64,000 nucleotides of DNA from Achatina immaculata (GCA_009760885.1 CM019719.1:23582084-23646083); one strand, 5' to 3'. Shown: positions 10,908 to 22,805, counted from the first letter of the stretch. A program made the numbers and translations. The notes: generated by a model not told the origin, from the sequence alone.

Positions 10908-10918
10908 TGTTCTCATCA
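10672..10918 (+). mobile_element. LINE-A 3' fragment with (GA)n tail and 12-bp TSD
   Basis: The insert 10684-10906 repeats the last ~170 bp of LINE-A (GGTAGACCAAAAGAGACATG, GGGCTCACCTGGGCAAGAGC, CATGTGCCCTGGGCACTTAA) and ends in GGTTCA plus a roughly 50-bp GA tract (10856-10906). ATGTTCTCATCA flanks it at 10672-10683 and 10907-10918. Because the host is itself a degenerate tandem repeat, the duplication is probable but not certain. Confidence 0.85.
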
Positions 10919-11030
10919 ACATCCTTGTCATTTTATTTTCATGCTGTCCTCATCCACATCGTTGTCATCCTATTGTCATGCTATGTTCTCATCTACATCC
11001 TTGTCATCCTATTTTTATGTTGTCATTCTC

Positions 11031-11974
11031 TTACTCTTTTACATCCACCATTTCCTCGTTTTCAATTGTAATACTCTGCTCTGTTGTGTCAAAATATTTT
11101 AGTTATATAATTCAAGAAAGCGCTTAAGTTTACAATGATTTACTAACGTTTTTAGTTCCATTCTTATTCAAAATTTCAGTTAACAAATTAGACAAATGAC
11201 ACTGTATGCTTACCGTGATCCATGTACAATACATGGTATTTATTATATAGACTAAACGTTTCAACGTACTTAACTAAACACTACAAATTTCTTACTGAAA
11301 ATAAAAGATGAATGCGTAAAGAAAAGCCGAACGTTCTATTTTTAGCTTTTGGATTTTTTTGTCACGCAAATAAATGGGGTCATAGATCTCATTCGCAGCG
11401 AGATTTATCATTAATCAGCTTACATAATGTAATGATCTTATTACACCTGGATGTGACAAAGACAGTAGGTAATGCTGAGAGGGACGGCCATGACCTTTAC
11501 ATGTCACGTGTCACAGCACGCATGTAGAAGATGATACACTTTCATAACAAATCTTTCAAAGCTCTATACTGCATTGTACGTGAGCTTACGTACCGGATAC
11601 TCTGTCACATTTTCTCGCACGAAATGGTGACCTTATGCTAAAGGTTATGATCAATGTTTTCATGTTATTCATAATCTGTTACATCTATGAAGTCAGGTCA
11701 ATTACATCATGTCGAGGAAGGTAAACCGCCTTCCCATGCGAAGGCAGTAGTTGTAAATGTGTTGCTTTCATATTTCAATTTCACCCCAAATGTAAAAATG
11801 GGCACATGACACACATACTTATGTAAGAGAATTTTTCATAGAATTCAGACTTATCTGCCTGTAGGGCGAAGCACACCTGAGACAACCGCATACGCTGTTA
11901 TCAATGTCGGGGAAAATTAATATCTGCATTAAAATCACTTGTAATTTGAAGTAAACTCACATCTAAATTACCCC
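11031..11974. other. Unassigned stretch
   Basis: AT-rich, no motif, repeat or long reading frame recognised. Confidence 0.5.
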
Positions 11975-12011
11975 ACGACTTGAAACTAGAAACAGAAAAG
12001 AAATGAGCAAC

Positions 12012-12044
<33 letters not shown>

Positions 12045-12054
12045 ACCCCGAGTG
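11975..12054. repeat. Isolated 44-bp-type unit followed by C42 homopolymer
   Basis: 11975-12012 (ACTTGAAACTAGAAACAG then AAAAGAAATGAGCAAC) is a diverged single unit of the 44-bp array that begins 260 bp further on. It is followed immediately by 42 consecutive C at 12013-12054. Such a tract can form i-motif or, on the other strand, G-quadruplex structures, and its exact length is uncertain in most sequencing data. Confidence 0.85.
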
Positions 12055-12267
12055 TCTCCGTCCTTATTTGAGAACACTGATTTTTTTTAAATAAATTTTT
12101 TTCTCATTTCATAAAATTTACGAAACTTGAAATTATTGTCCTCGGACAAGGACACGAAGCCATAGAAAAATGATTACATTTCCAAAAAAAAAAAGATTAA
12201 AACCCAGATTTTACCATTTCTAGAACATTACTTAATACACATTATACAAAAAAAATGAAATCATACT

Positions 12268-12705
12268 GTTGTAACCCTCGATTTGAAACTAGAAGTAGAG
12301 AATAAATGAGTAAAGTAACCCTTGATTGGAAACTAGAAGTAGAGAATAAATGAGTAAAGTAACCCTTGATTGGAAACTAGAAGTAGAGAATAAATGAGTA
12401 AAGTAACCCTTGATTGGAAACTAGAAGTAGAGAGCAAAGTAACCCTCGATTTGAAACTAGAAGTAGAGAATAAATTAGAAAAATAACCCTCGAATTGAAA
12501 GTATAAGTAAAGAACAAATGATAAAGTAACCCTCGATTTGAAACTAGAAGTAGAGAATAAATGAGTAAAGTAACCCTCGAATTGAAAGTATAAGAAGTAA
12601 AGAACAAATGATAAAGTAAGCCTCGAATTGAAACTAGAACTAGAGAATGAATCAGTAAAGTAACCCTCGAACTGAAACTAGAAGCAGAGAATAAATGAGT
12701 TGATC
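12268..12705. repeat. 44-bp minisatellite, about 10 copies
   Basis: Unit is GTAACCCTTGATTGGAAACT then AGAAGTAGAGAATAAATGAG and TAAA, with GTAACC at 12315 and 12359 giving a 44-bp step. Copies 2-4 are identical; later copies vary in length (AGAACAAATGATAAA variants). Confidence 0.93.
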
Positions 12706-13564
12706 ATCTCTTGATTTGGAACACAAATAAACGGATGAATGAATAAGGAAACCCTCAGAAAGGACTCATACAATGACCGCTATCCACCTCGTGCCACGAC
12801 ATAACTCAACATCAGAACCATCAAGGAAATACAATCCTTCGGTCTATTCAAGTCCAGTGATATCAGCAAGGCCAGTCATCCGATATTTACCTAAAGCGAA
12901 CAAACAAGAACACGTGACCGCTGCTATGTCCAGGCCGGGCCTGTAATTACTAGCCACACCAGAGGTGCATTAAGCAGAGTGAAATCAAAGACAGAAATCT
13001 ATTGAGTGGCTCCAAGTCTCCATGTCCACACAGAGCTACTGGACTTGCTGTGCTGGAAGTGATCAATTCATGAAAAAATAGCTTTCATAGATTAATGTCC
13101 TCTATTTTATCTTTATACACCTTCATCTTCTGTATTCTCATTTTTTACGTAGATCAATGAAAGATCTGGATTCTTGAAGTTTACTTTTATGACGACTGAT
13201 TTCATAACTTTCTGTAGAGAAAAAAACTGACTTCCTTCATTTCACATTCTGAAACAACTTAATGGGGAATGACTATACTTTACGTTCCGTAATGTCTGAT
13301 TTTTTTTATGTTTCACATGCTGTAAAAACTGACTTTCTACACTTCATATTCTGTAATAACCAACTTCAAGCATTTAATATTCTGTAATAATGACTTCTTA
13401 CACTCTGTAATGCCTGACTTCCTACACAAGTCTTCACATGTGTGTCTAAGAGGTGAACTTCTGCACCCGTGTATTCCAGTTAAGGTAAACTTTAATATAA
13501 GGCAAAAGGTAAAGGTAGCCGTATTAAAACATGGAAACATCTAGGGGATATGATGTTACTGCCT
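12706..13564. other. Unassigned stretch
   Basis: 13080-13420 has loosely repeated TCTGTAATAACTGACTTCC phrases spaced irregularly, too diverged to call a tandem array. No gene recognised. Confidence 0.5.
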
Positions 13565-13720
13565 ATATTTTTCTTCACCTATTGCCACATTACAGGGAGA
13601 TGTGGTCAAGAGCCAGGCACCCATTTATACAGCTGGGTGACTTGGGTCGCATTTGGTAGGATCTGAACCCACTGACTTTTGCCATGAAGACTGCTGCACT
13701 GGCCACTTCGCCACTCTGGT
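13565..13720 (-). mobile_element. tRNA-derived SINE family S2, minus strand
   Basis: On the minus strand an A-box-like TGGCGAAGTGG (13703-13713) and a B-box-like GGGTTCAGATCC (13659-13670) are spaced as in a tRNA-type RNA polymerase III promoter. They are followed by CAAGTCACCCAGCTGTATAA and ATGGGTGCC. The same head and CAGCTGTAAAAATGG tail occur at 63870-64000. The head does not fold as an intact tRNA gene. Confidence 0.75.
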
Positions 13721-14203
13721 GCGCAGTTGTGTTATTATATAAATAAAATATCCCTGCCAAGCTAAAGTGCTTCATCTGCAAAGTGTGCTACTGAATGCAA
13801 CTTCATTGAAAGTTTCATGACGCACATTTCAGAAATTTGATGAAATGTGCATCAAAAGCCTGCTGAGTGTACCTACCTGTGTGATGTTGAAGAACTTTAC
13901 ATAATATCAAAACTAGATCTAAAGTCATCAGTTATTTTACCCCAGTTGTGCATTTCAAAAGTCGTGATTCTTGTTATCTTTCTAACTTTCTAGAACTTTA
14001 AGAAGAATGTTCTTTGAGGCGGGTGCTGTGAAGATGTTGAAGTACTTGTTTCGTGTCGAATGGAGAATGAGCAACTGCGGTTATTTTTGCAGACAAGGGG
14101 TGCAGGTGAAAAAAAAAACAGGGAAGCTCCAATGCTTTTTTTTTTCATTAGACTCCACGCCGTTGATACTACAACGATCCGCGCTCTACTGACCAGGCTA
14201 AGC
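13721..14203. other. Unassigned stretch
   Basis: No gene. Overlapping 61-codon frames at 14007-14245 run into the 22-bp array and have no motif. Confidence 0.5.
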
Positions 14204-15353
14204 CAGCTACAGAGAAGAGATAGGACTGCTACAGAGAAGAGCTAGGACAGCTACAGAGAAGAGATAGGACTGCTACAGAGAAGAGCTAGGACAGCTACAG
14301 AGAAGAGATAGGACTGCTACAGAGAAGAGCTAGGACAGCTACAGAGAAGAGATAGGACTGCTACAGAGAAGATCTAGGACAGCTACAGAGAAGAGATAGG
14401 ACTGCTACAGAGAAGAGCTAGGACAGCTACAGAGAAGAGATAGGACAGCTACAGAGAAGAGCTAGGACAGCTACAGAGAAGAGCTAGGACAGCTACAGAG
14501 AAGATCTAGGACAGCTACAGAGAAGAGCTAGGACAGCTACAGAGAAGAGCTAGGACTGCTACAGAGAAGAGCTAGGATAGCTACAGAGAAGAGTTAGGAC
14601 AGCTACAGAGAAGAGCTAGGATAGCTACAGAGAAGAGCTAGGACAGCTACAGAGAAGAGATAGGACAGCTACAGAGAAGAGATAGGACTGCTACAGAGAA
14701 GAGCTAGGACAGCTACAGAGAAGAGCTAGGACAGCTACAGAGAGGAGATAGGACAGCTACAGAAAAATAGCTAGGACAGCTACAGAGAAGAGCTAGGACA
14801 GCTACAGAGAAGAGCTAGGACAGCTACAGAGAAGAGCTAGGACAGCTACAGAGAAGAGATAGGACAGCTACAGAGAAGAGCTAGGACAGCTACAGAGAAG
14901 AGCTAGGACAGCTACAGAGAAGAGCTAGGACAGCTACAGAGAAGAGCTAGGACTGCTACAGAGAAGAGCTAGGATAGCTACAGAGAAGAGTTAGGACAGC
15001 TACAGAGAAGAGCTAGGATAGCTACAGAGAAGAGCTAGGACAGCTACAGAGAAGAGATAGGACAGCTACAGAGAAGAGATAGGACTGCTACAGAGAAGAG
15101 CTAGGACAGCTACAGAGAAGAGCTAGGACAGCTACAGAGAGGAGATAGGACAGCTACAGAAAAATAGCTAGGACAGCTACAGAGAAGAGCTAGGACAGCT
15201 ACAGAGAAGAGCTAGGACAGCTACAGAGAAGAGCTAGGACAGCTACAGAGAAGAGATAGGACAGCTACAGAGAAGAGCTAGGACAGCTACAGAGAAGAGC
15301 TAGGACAGCTACAGAGAAGAGCTAGGACAGCTACAGAGAAGAGCTAGGACAGC
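14204..15353. repeat. 22-bp minisatellite, about 52 copies, with a 397-bp internal duplication
   Basis: Unit is AGCTACAGAGAAGAGCTAGG plus AC, with AGATAGGAC, GGACTG and GATCTAGG variants. A distinctive 23-bp variant (CAGAAAAATAGC) occurs at 14761 and again at 15158, and the preceding AGGACTGCT / AGAGTTAGG variant order is also repeated 397 bp apart, so a block of 18 units was copied as one piece. Confidence 0.95.
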
Positions 15354-15423
15354 GTCTGGTTTCGGCTATGCTTTGCCAGCCCTGATACAAGCAGTCAGCA
15401 AATTTGACAAGTATCAACATGTA

Positions 15424-15443
15424 TTATTATTATTATTATTATT
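15424..15443. repeat. (ATT)n microsatellite
   Basis: A run of TAT/TTA trinucleotides of about 20 bp followed by AT-rich sequence. Confidence 0.85.
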
Positions 15444-15524
15444 AAAATTATTATATTTATTTTCTGCCGTACTGGATAGCTTTATTAACTTTATTTTCTG
15501 CTGTCCCTGATGTTTCCGTTAATT

Positions 15525-15836
15525 CAGATGCTTTTCACTTTTCATGCCACTTGATCAGTCCACTGAACGTTTTTTCCCTTGAATTTTCCAGTGATTGCCG
15601 GGTTCTCCAACTTCTGTCTTGTCATGACATGTCCAAGAAATTTTGACTGTCTTTTTTTCTCATCATTTTAACTAGTTATTGGTGTTCTGAGACGTTTCTG
15701 AGAACCGTTCAGTTTGCTTTTCTCTATCTCCAGGGCATTTGCTGCATATTTCATCCAGAGCACTTCTTTGTTCTTCCAGTCTTCCAGTTTCTCTGTCATC
15801 TTTTTGTTGACTATGCAATTTTCACAACCATATTAG

Positions 15837-15838
<2 letters not shown>
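15525..15838 (-). mobile_element. LINE-E C-terminal fragment, minus strand
   Basis: The minus strand reads KRQSKFLGHVMTRQKLENPA then ITGKFKGK, the short GHVM...LEN...TGK...GK signature found downstream of the reverse transcriptase in RTE-like LINEs (compare GHAMRRGGIEN in LINE-C). Upstream the strand is broken by stops. It abuts a (TA)n tract at 15839, on its 5' side. No second copy of this family is in the window. Confidence 0.65.

Positions 15839-15882
<44 letters not shown>
15839..15882. repeat. (TA)n microsatellite
   Basis: Uninterrupted TA repeat of about 44 bp bordering the LINE-E fragment. Confidence 0.95.
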
Positions 15883-15886
<4 letters not shown>

Positions 15887-18130
15887 TGTAATACTCTTTT
15901 TCTCACTTTCAAGAACATCTACTTATTTGTTAGTATCTTCTTCGTGTCTTAAAAAGCTAACATCTACCTGCATCAGAACTGACTAGTAAGACTTACAGTG
16001 CCATTTTATGGTAAGCCAACAGTTATCGCGGTTACAAAAATCTATCCATGAACAAGATATAGTTCAGGAAACAAAAAATCAAGACAATGAACTTTATGAT
16101 AACTCCACAAGATAAATCCGTGCAAAAGTTCAGAAATAATTGTCATAATGAGAGACTCCGATGCCACGGTTAGAAATCAGCCAGAAGAGCATGTGGTAGG
16201 AGTTTTGTGTCCTTGGAAAGCATAAGGACAGACAAATTAAAGTGATCGAACCCGTTAAATGTCATGGCTTTACTAGGTTCCAGCATTTTTACGTCCCATA
16301 AACGTCAAAATAACTAAATCAGCAGGTTCGCATAAAGATAAACGCAGACAATAACAACTATATATAATTTAATTCATAGTTATACTACAAAAATATATAG
16401 TCTACAACTCGTTACTGCTTTTATTATTGCCTTTGATGCCGTGTCAAAATGTCTGCTGGTATGGACACGACCATGCATTAAAATTTGGATCTATAAACAG
16501 ACACATTTTCAAGAATTCATGCAAGTGAATATTCACGCTTTGTTAAGCTTCATTTGAATCAGTCACGGCTGGTATTTGCTGTTAATTTTCGGTTTTATTT
16601 GATGGAAGCTATTTAGTTTTTTTTGTACCAGGAACAAAAGTCTATGCTTAACCTACTCCTCTTTATTTTAGAAAAATGAAGAGCTGGTAATGAAAGGGTT
16701 CAAGTTTTACAGTTTCACTTACCTAATGTTATTTTGATAATGTTCTTTATTTTGATGTTTATCTTTTGATTCTGAGAGAAATTAATAAAAGATATTCTGG
16801 TAGTTAAAAGTCTCCTAGTAACGGAAAAAGACCTTACGTGGGCCTGTTCTTCGGGACAATAAATGGCAAAAAAGAACCCCAATTCTTTGACACGGTGCTA
16901 CCAGACCAACCAGTTGGACTAATTTTGGATCTAGAACAACGACCGCCTTCTGTCTAGACCAAGATATAAAAAAGCCATTATGAAACGCTTGCGCTGAATG
17001 AAGAGTGGGTTACTGGATGTAACCATCCAACGAAAAGTCATAGAAAAATGGTAGACTGAGACTGAGGACAAGGTTTATAATACAAACGTTCTTAGCACAC
17101 GCTTAAAAGTTACAATGTTCCCCCCAAGCTGTGCGGCAATGCACACAAAAATGCATGCCGTGCATGCAAATTCTTACACCGAGAAAAAAAAGGGAAGAAA
17201 AATGAGCTTGGTACATTTAAACAAATTTATTTTGAAGTTTCCTTCTGTTACTCCGTGCTGCAATAGCGTTGAATTTTTTAAAAGACATAACTGCATGAGT
17301 TTGTTTTCTTGATTTCTTTCCTTTTTTTTATGAGAACTTTAAAGTGTATTTTGTCATTTAACGTTACGACGCAAATTTGCATGCAAAAAGTGTTTTGACA
17401 AAATATTTGCACACGAAATGAAAATTATGCACACAAACGTTAAGACCTTAGAGTGAACTTTGGTCGAGACCCGAAGAAAAATAACCATAAGTTTCTATAT
17501 TCACTGTCTTGGGACAGAAATGAGCATGGGGTTGCTATGCTAGTAAAGTTCCCCTGAAAATCTCTTACATGTCCGTTGTTAGATCTATTTCATTTCCTTC
17601 GAGCTAATCGGAAAGAGTTGAAAGTGACTGAATGCAATTTTCGTACGCTGCTCACTCTACGCTGGTTGCCGAAGCGAAAAAGAAATGAAACATTTTATAG
17701 CTTTTGTAAATATATTCAAAGATGAAAATACGCGGTATTGGAAGCTTGCTCGAGAAAAAATGTTTTAAATAAGTATATTAGAGGTAACTTGACTGTGAAA
17801 AATTATTAGTGTTATTTCGTTTCCGCCACATTTAAACAAATTTGTACATGCTTCAATGACTAGATCAGATCGCCTTCTGAACACAGTTTCTGTGAACAAG
17901 TCGTATGGACGATATATATGCAAGTATATGTAATATGTGTTTGGTGGCTTTTATAAACAAAATGGACTCGTACCTATGTTATGTCTGTAGGTATGGATGT
18001 ATCTTTGTAGGCAATTATGTATGATACGCATTCATTCCGGATTTCAAATTCGCATGTGGGCTTATGTATGTTTAAATAAATTTGTACATTTTCATCTCCT
18101 CTTTGCAGCTTATTTTTTACACCAGCATAA
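15883..18130. other. Unassigned AT-rich stretch
   Basis: About 2.2 kb with no tandem array, no transposable-element motif and no frame above about 65 codons. It is the longest stretch of apparently unique sequence in the window and could hold regulatory DNA, an intron or an old unrecognised repeat. Confidence 0.5.
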
Positions 18131-18365
18131 GGAATTTTCTACATAACAAACATAAGCGAGAATGGAGAACTTATTATTTGTTAATAAACAAATTATCTAT
18201 ATAAGAAACATAAATAATAATGAAGAACTTATTGTTTGTTAATTTAACGAAATTTTCTATATAACAAACATAAGCAAGAATGAAGAACTTATTGTTTGTT
18301 AATTTAACGACATTTTCTATATAAGAAACATAAGCAAGAATGAAGAATTTGTTGTTTGTTGGAAC
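18131..18365. repeat. 60-bp minisatellite, about 4 copies
   Basis: ATTGTTTGTT recurs at 18231, 18291 and (as GTTGTTTGTT) 18351. Each unit holds AATTTAACGA then TTTTCTATATAA and AAACATAAGCAAGAATGAAG. Confidence 0.92.
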
Positions 18366-18372
18366 TGACTCC

Positions 18373-18490
18373 ATGTTGACACGATAGTAGAGACTAGACA
18401 ATGTTGACACGATAGTAGAGACTAGACAATGTTGACACTATAGTAGAGACTAGACAATGTTGACACGATAGTAGAGACTAGACAATGCTG
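18373..18490. repeat. 28-bp minisatellite, about 4.2 copies
   Basis: TGTTGACACGATAGTAGAGA then CTAGACAA, with starts at 18374 and 18402. It begins within ten bases of the end of the 60-bp array. Confidence 0.93.
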
Positions 18491-18683
18491 ACACCTTTAC
18501 TCTTTGGGTTTGGTTAGAAATGTGCTACTCTGTTATTTAGACTGCCTAAATATCTCGCTGAGCACTGAATAGTATACTTGTGCAAGATCTATCAACCCTG
18601 CCGGTGTTACTTTGCAACGAAAGAGTTGAACTAAGCAAAATAAAGAAATGACAAGAACAAGAGACGGACCAAGACTAAGAAGT

Positions 18684-18880
18684 AGGGACAACTTGACAGA
18701 AGACATACAATAACTCAGAATCACTTACAGGTGACAGAGACTGTTAACAGGAACAACTTGACAGAAGACATATAAGAACTCGGAATCACTTACAGGTGAG
18801 AGAAACTGTTAAAAGAGACAACTTGACAGAAGACATACAAGAACTCGGAATCACTTACAGGTGACAGAGACTGTTAACAG
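18684..18880. repeat. 65-bp minisatellite, about 3 copies
   Basis: ACTTGACAGAAGACATA recurs at 18691, 18755 and 18821; each unit also has ATCACTTACAGGTGA and GACTGTTAA. Confidence 0.92.
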
Positions 18881-19782
18881 AGATAGGCGATGAGCGGCCT
18901 CATTCTCAGCGATGAGCTTCAGTGCTCGAGATATCTACAGCATGAAGAAATTAGCACAAATCATTACCGCTTCCATTCGGTTACGATTCTCATCGGTGCT
19001 ACGGAGTTCGTGCACAGTGGGAGAGATCGAAATACTGGACTCGCCCAGAATGCAATAATGGCAACACTTATCAATTTACCATTTTAACCATTTTTATCAG
19101 AATAACCTCGACATAACATATTGTTATATTTGTACGCATTATTCATTATCACTGCCGTGGGAAATATCTCTTTTCAATCTACATTTAGGAAAATAAAACT
19201 CTATTATAGAATCTCAGCTATTTATATCTTCCGTTTCCAGTTGTCAAATTTATCAAATATAATTTAATACTACATGAATTTATAACTAAAATAAATGAAT
19301 TACATTTTGATATAACTGATAATAAAATAACCACATAAATGTACAATGTGTTGAAGTAAACTCGTTTAGTAAAATATGCTGACAAATGTTCTTGCTTACT
19401 TACGCCATAAATTCCCAGCTTGAGATAAACGAGTGGAAAATTAGTCAAGACATCCTGCCAAACACAGACTACGGTTAGGACGACCAGACTTCATGGGGTT
19501 TTTGTCTGCTTTATAGTCACGTGCTCTTTCTGAAGGAAAATAGCTCGAGAGAAATTAGCTGTTCCGGTTACAGAAAGAGGAAAAGCTTATTAAAACAAAA
19601 AAAAACAAAAACAAACTTTGTACCACTGTCGAGTTCTACATACACTCTGGATGTAAGCAGTCCTTGTGACCTACTTCAACGCCTACATAGGAATCTGCAG
19701 TCCACTACTTTCAGAACAATAACAATTTACTGCAGTCAGCTAAGTCATGTCTAGGAATAATATCCTACCAGATGAATGACTT
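18881..19782. other. Unassigned stretch
   Basis: AT-rich; no gene, array or element recognised. Confidence 0.5.
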
Positions 19783-20165
19783 TTTGCTAGGTGCTGTATA
19801 GACTCTTGGGAACGGGTTTTGCTGGGTGCTGTATAGACTCTTAGAAACGGCTTTTTGCTAGGTGCTGTACAGACTCTTGGGAACGGCTTTTGCTAGGTGC
19901 TGTATAGACTCTTGAGAGCGACTTTTGCTGGGTGCTGTATAGATTCTTAGGAACGGCTTTTGCTAGGTGCTATATAGACTCTTTGGAACGGCTTTTGCTG
20001 GGTGCTATATAGACTCTTAGGAACGGATTTTTGCTCGGTGCTATATAGATTCTTAGGAACGGCTTTTTGCTCGGTGCTATATACACTTTTAGGAACGGCT
20101 TTTGCTCGGTGCTATATACACTTTTAGGAACGGCTTTTGCTGGGTGCTATATTGATTCTTGGAGC
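19783..20165. repeat. 35-bp minisatellite, about 11 copies
   Basis: Unit GAACGGCTTTTGCTGGGTGC then TATATAGACTCTTAG; GAACGG at 19986 and 20021 gives the period. A GCTCGG subtype is confined to the last copies. Confidence 0.93.
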
Positions 20166-20290
20166 GTCTCTAAGAGCATCCAGTATCAACAGAGCCTGAA
20201 AGCAACGGCCATCCTAAAACTAGCATAAAACTATGGAAATACCTGACGATAGTGTTGCAGATTCAGCTTCACTCAGAATCTAAAGTCCAA

Positions 20291-20323
20291 GAAGAAGAAG
20301 AAGAAGAAGAAGAAGAAGAAGAA

Positions 20324-20355
<32 letters not shown>

Positions 20356-20363
20356 CGACGACG
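20291..20363. repeat. (GAA)n(GAT)n(GAC)n compound microsatellite
   Basis: About 33 bp of GAA passes directly into about 30 bp of GAT and then GAC GAC GAC. The three runs differ by a single base of the triplet. Confidence 0.92.
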
Positions 20364-20949
20364 AAAAAGGAGGTCTGTTATCAATATAATAGCTAAAACT
20401 GCGTATGAGATGTCATAAGTCAGTTAACTGAAATACAAGTTTCCTCCCACCCCTCAACCTCCACATCTTCCTCCTCCCACTGATTAAAACTGACTTAGCA
20501 ACAAACAAAAAACTATACCTTCAGCGCTAAGTATTCACTCTGTCTTTGTCAGAAAAAGGCTGGTCTCAAATGTCCCAGAATTAAAATAAAAAAATCAGAG
20601 GATTTCAATAAAATGTTGACACCTTTTAAAAAAAAAACTTATCAAATTTAAAACTCAGTGTTCCAGCTGTGCTCTGTTTAATCCTCAGATTAGAAAACAC
20701 TATTCCCCCTTCCCTCTTCCCCCCTCCCACCCACACACACTGTAAATGTTAATCTGTGTCTGTGAAGTGTCTTGTTCTGGAATTCCTTTCAACATTTATA
20801 AATGCATTATTACTCGATAGGATATAGAAGTGTCTTCAATTTGGAGGAAGAAGGAGGTTAACTTTTAACACAATGACTTTTTTTTAAAATCAGGCGTCAG
20901 AATTAACATTAACTTTCTAGCTTGAACATGACAAAACAACGCATCAAAT

Positions 20950-20952
<3 letters not shown>
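20364..20952. other. Unassigned stretch
   Basis: Includes a C-rich patch at 20704-20740 (CCCCCTTCCCTCTTCCCCCC). No gene recognised. Confidence 0.5.
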
Positions 20953-20980
<28 letters not shown>

Positions 20981-20981
20981 G
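20953..20981. repeat. (TG)n microsatellite
   Basis: Pure TG run of about 28 bp. Confidence 0.93.
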
Positions 20982-21370
20982 CCCTCGCTTGTGCCTTGTT
21001 CTCTGCAGATTATGCTGAAATGTTTCGCTTCTACAAAGACGTGTTTTCAATGCGGAAGACCGTTTCCTTCATAATTCTGTTAACATACGAAGGGAAACTG
21101 TTTAGAGGGGTAACGACTGAAAGTGTTCAGGGCGTTTTGTGCAAGAATTCACGAGAAAAACTTCGCATTATTCTCGTGGCGAGAAACTCAAACTACCTAA
21201 CCTGACAGGGGGGAAACTCCTCGATTAAAATAATTTCGTTACCAGTAATTTAAAGCTTTTCTTCCAGTGATATTTTCTGAGAAACCCTTGAAGACACAAG
21301 GTGTCTTTCCAAGTTGTCGCAATATATTCTTTAGAATATATCGTAAAAAAAAACATAATAGTTGGATAAA
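20982..21370. other. Unassigned stretch
   Basis: No gene or repeat recognised. A short open frame at 20954-21205 starts inside the TG run. Confidence 0.5.
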
Positions 21371-21378
21371 AGAGCAGA

Positions 21379-21553
21379 CAGGGCCGTCGTAACAGCACCA
21401 GGAGCCCCTGGGCAAAATAATGCACTGGGCCCCACCATTCCTCTCTAACCTATGTAATTAATGTTAGGAATTCATAGATTCCTATGGGCTGGTCACATGC
21501 AATTGGGGCCCCTGGGCAATGCCCAAGTGAGCCCATGCGTTAAGACGGCGCTG
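21379..21553. mobile_element. Miniature inverted-repeat element, 175 bp, possibly hAT-type
   Basis: Ends are inverted: left CAGGGCCGTCGTAA, right (reverse complement) CAGCGCCGTCTTAA, 12 of 14 matching. Flanking octamers AGAGCAGA and AGAGGTGA agree at 6 of 8, a weak 8-bp duplication. The body contains two copies of GGGGCCC/GGGCCCC and GCCCCTGGGCAA in palindromic relation. No coding capacity. Confidence 0.6.
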
Positions 21554-21764
21554 AGAGGTGATGCTTAAGAGAAAACTATTGGAGACAGCGACAGATATAT
21601 CTGTGTAAGTGCCATGAGATGAGACAAATAAACTGGTCTACGTGAGACACAATACACGCAGCAAAACAATGCAGCAGCTTCTATCTAGTGCTATGGACTT
21701 AATGAAACCTGGTGTATATACATATGGATCCATTTAAGGAAAATATGAGTCAATAGCTGACTTG

Positions 21765-22000
21765 CTCGCTACAGGGTTGGGGAACCCTAGCCAACAAACC
21801 CAGTCTGACTAATTTGGCGGGGCCAGCTGTAGTTCTCTTGGCGGTGGAGTCTTTTAAAAAAAAGCACTGCACACTTTCTCTCTGTAACCCCAGTCAGACT
21901 GAGTAACCCGCTCCCAGCTCGACACGATGGTGTGCCTCACCATCCTCGCCACACTGGCTGCAAAAAAAGCATCATTTACGCAGTTCCCTGTAGACAAAAC
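21765..22000 (+). repeat. Unclassified dispersed repeat U, copy 2 (partial)
   Basis: Retains the ordered blocks GGCGGTGGAGTCT, GCACTGCACACTTT, AACCCGCTCCCA, ACACGATGGTGTGCCTCA and CTGGCTGCAAA, colinear with copies at 7616-7990 and 35775-36145. The left third is missing or diverged. Confidence 0.7.
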
Positions 22001-22800
22001 AACGGCAACACCAGCATATACTGGAATCAAACAAAAACTACACCAACATATACTGATCTATGTAAACATAACGGGAATATAGAAACTTCTTACATCCATT
22101 TATGGCATTCGCTCATGCTCATTCAGTAGAGAATCGCGGGCCAATTTTTAAAAAAATCTACAGGAAATAAGCGAAAATAACCGTTTCTACGCTTGGGAAG
22201 AGATAAAACTATTACACCCTAGGACTACTTTCCTTCTCCTCTGGTAACATTCTGGCTCGCTTATGGAAAAAGACGTGTTTCTAACCGGAAAATAAAATTA
22301 TACAAAGCTCCGGTAAATAAATAATATGATAAACACAGATGATGAAAGTATGGATAAGAAAAATCTATACAAACAAAAAAAAAACTTGAAAGATGCACGA
22401 ACAAAACCATCGCAGATAAAACTCGTGTGATTCTTCCAGCAAACTAGCGCCACACAAGTCCAAGAGTACTCTCACATCTTTAACACATTTCAGGGGCCGT
22501 AATCGAGTAACTCAATGATTTAGTGAAATATTTCCACCTTTAAAAATACCACTCCTCACAACGTCTACTTGACAATAATTACTAGACTGTTTCTACTTTT
22601 CAAATGGCCACTTCAAGTTATTAAACATATAGAACTTGCGACCTAACGTTATAGAACGTGCGACCTAACTCGTGCGACTGTTCTGACTAACGAGTATCTT
22701 ATGACATTTGACCATATTGGACCAAATGTCCCACTCTAAATAAAACGTTTCTAGTCTAGCAAACCGCACTTGGAGACTACTGACCCCAAAAATTTAGTAT
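22001..22800. other. Unassigned stretch
   Basis: AT-rich; nothing recognised. Confidence 0.5.
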
Positions 22801-22805
22801 GTAAA

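Larger units (their letters stand above)
10330..11030. repeat. Degenerate ~40-bp minisatellite split by two insertions
   Basis: Pieces at 10330-10410, 10595-10683 and 10907-11030 share TTTTCATGCTATGTTCTCAT then ACATCCTTGTCATCCT. The hAT-like element at 10411-10594 and the LINE-A fragment at 10684-10906 interrupt the array; both have duplications drawn from array sequence. Confidence 0.75.
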
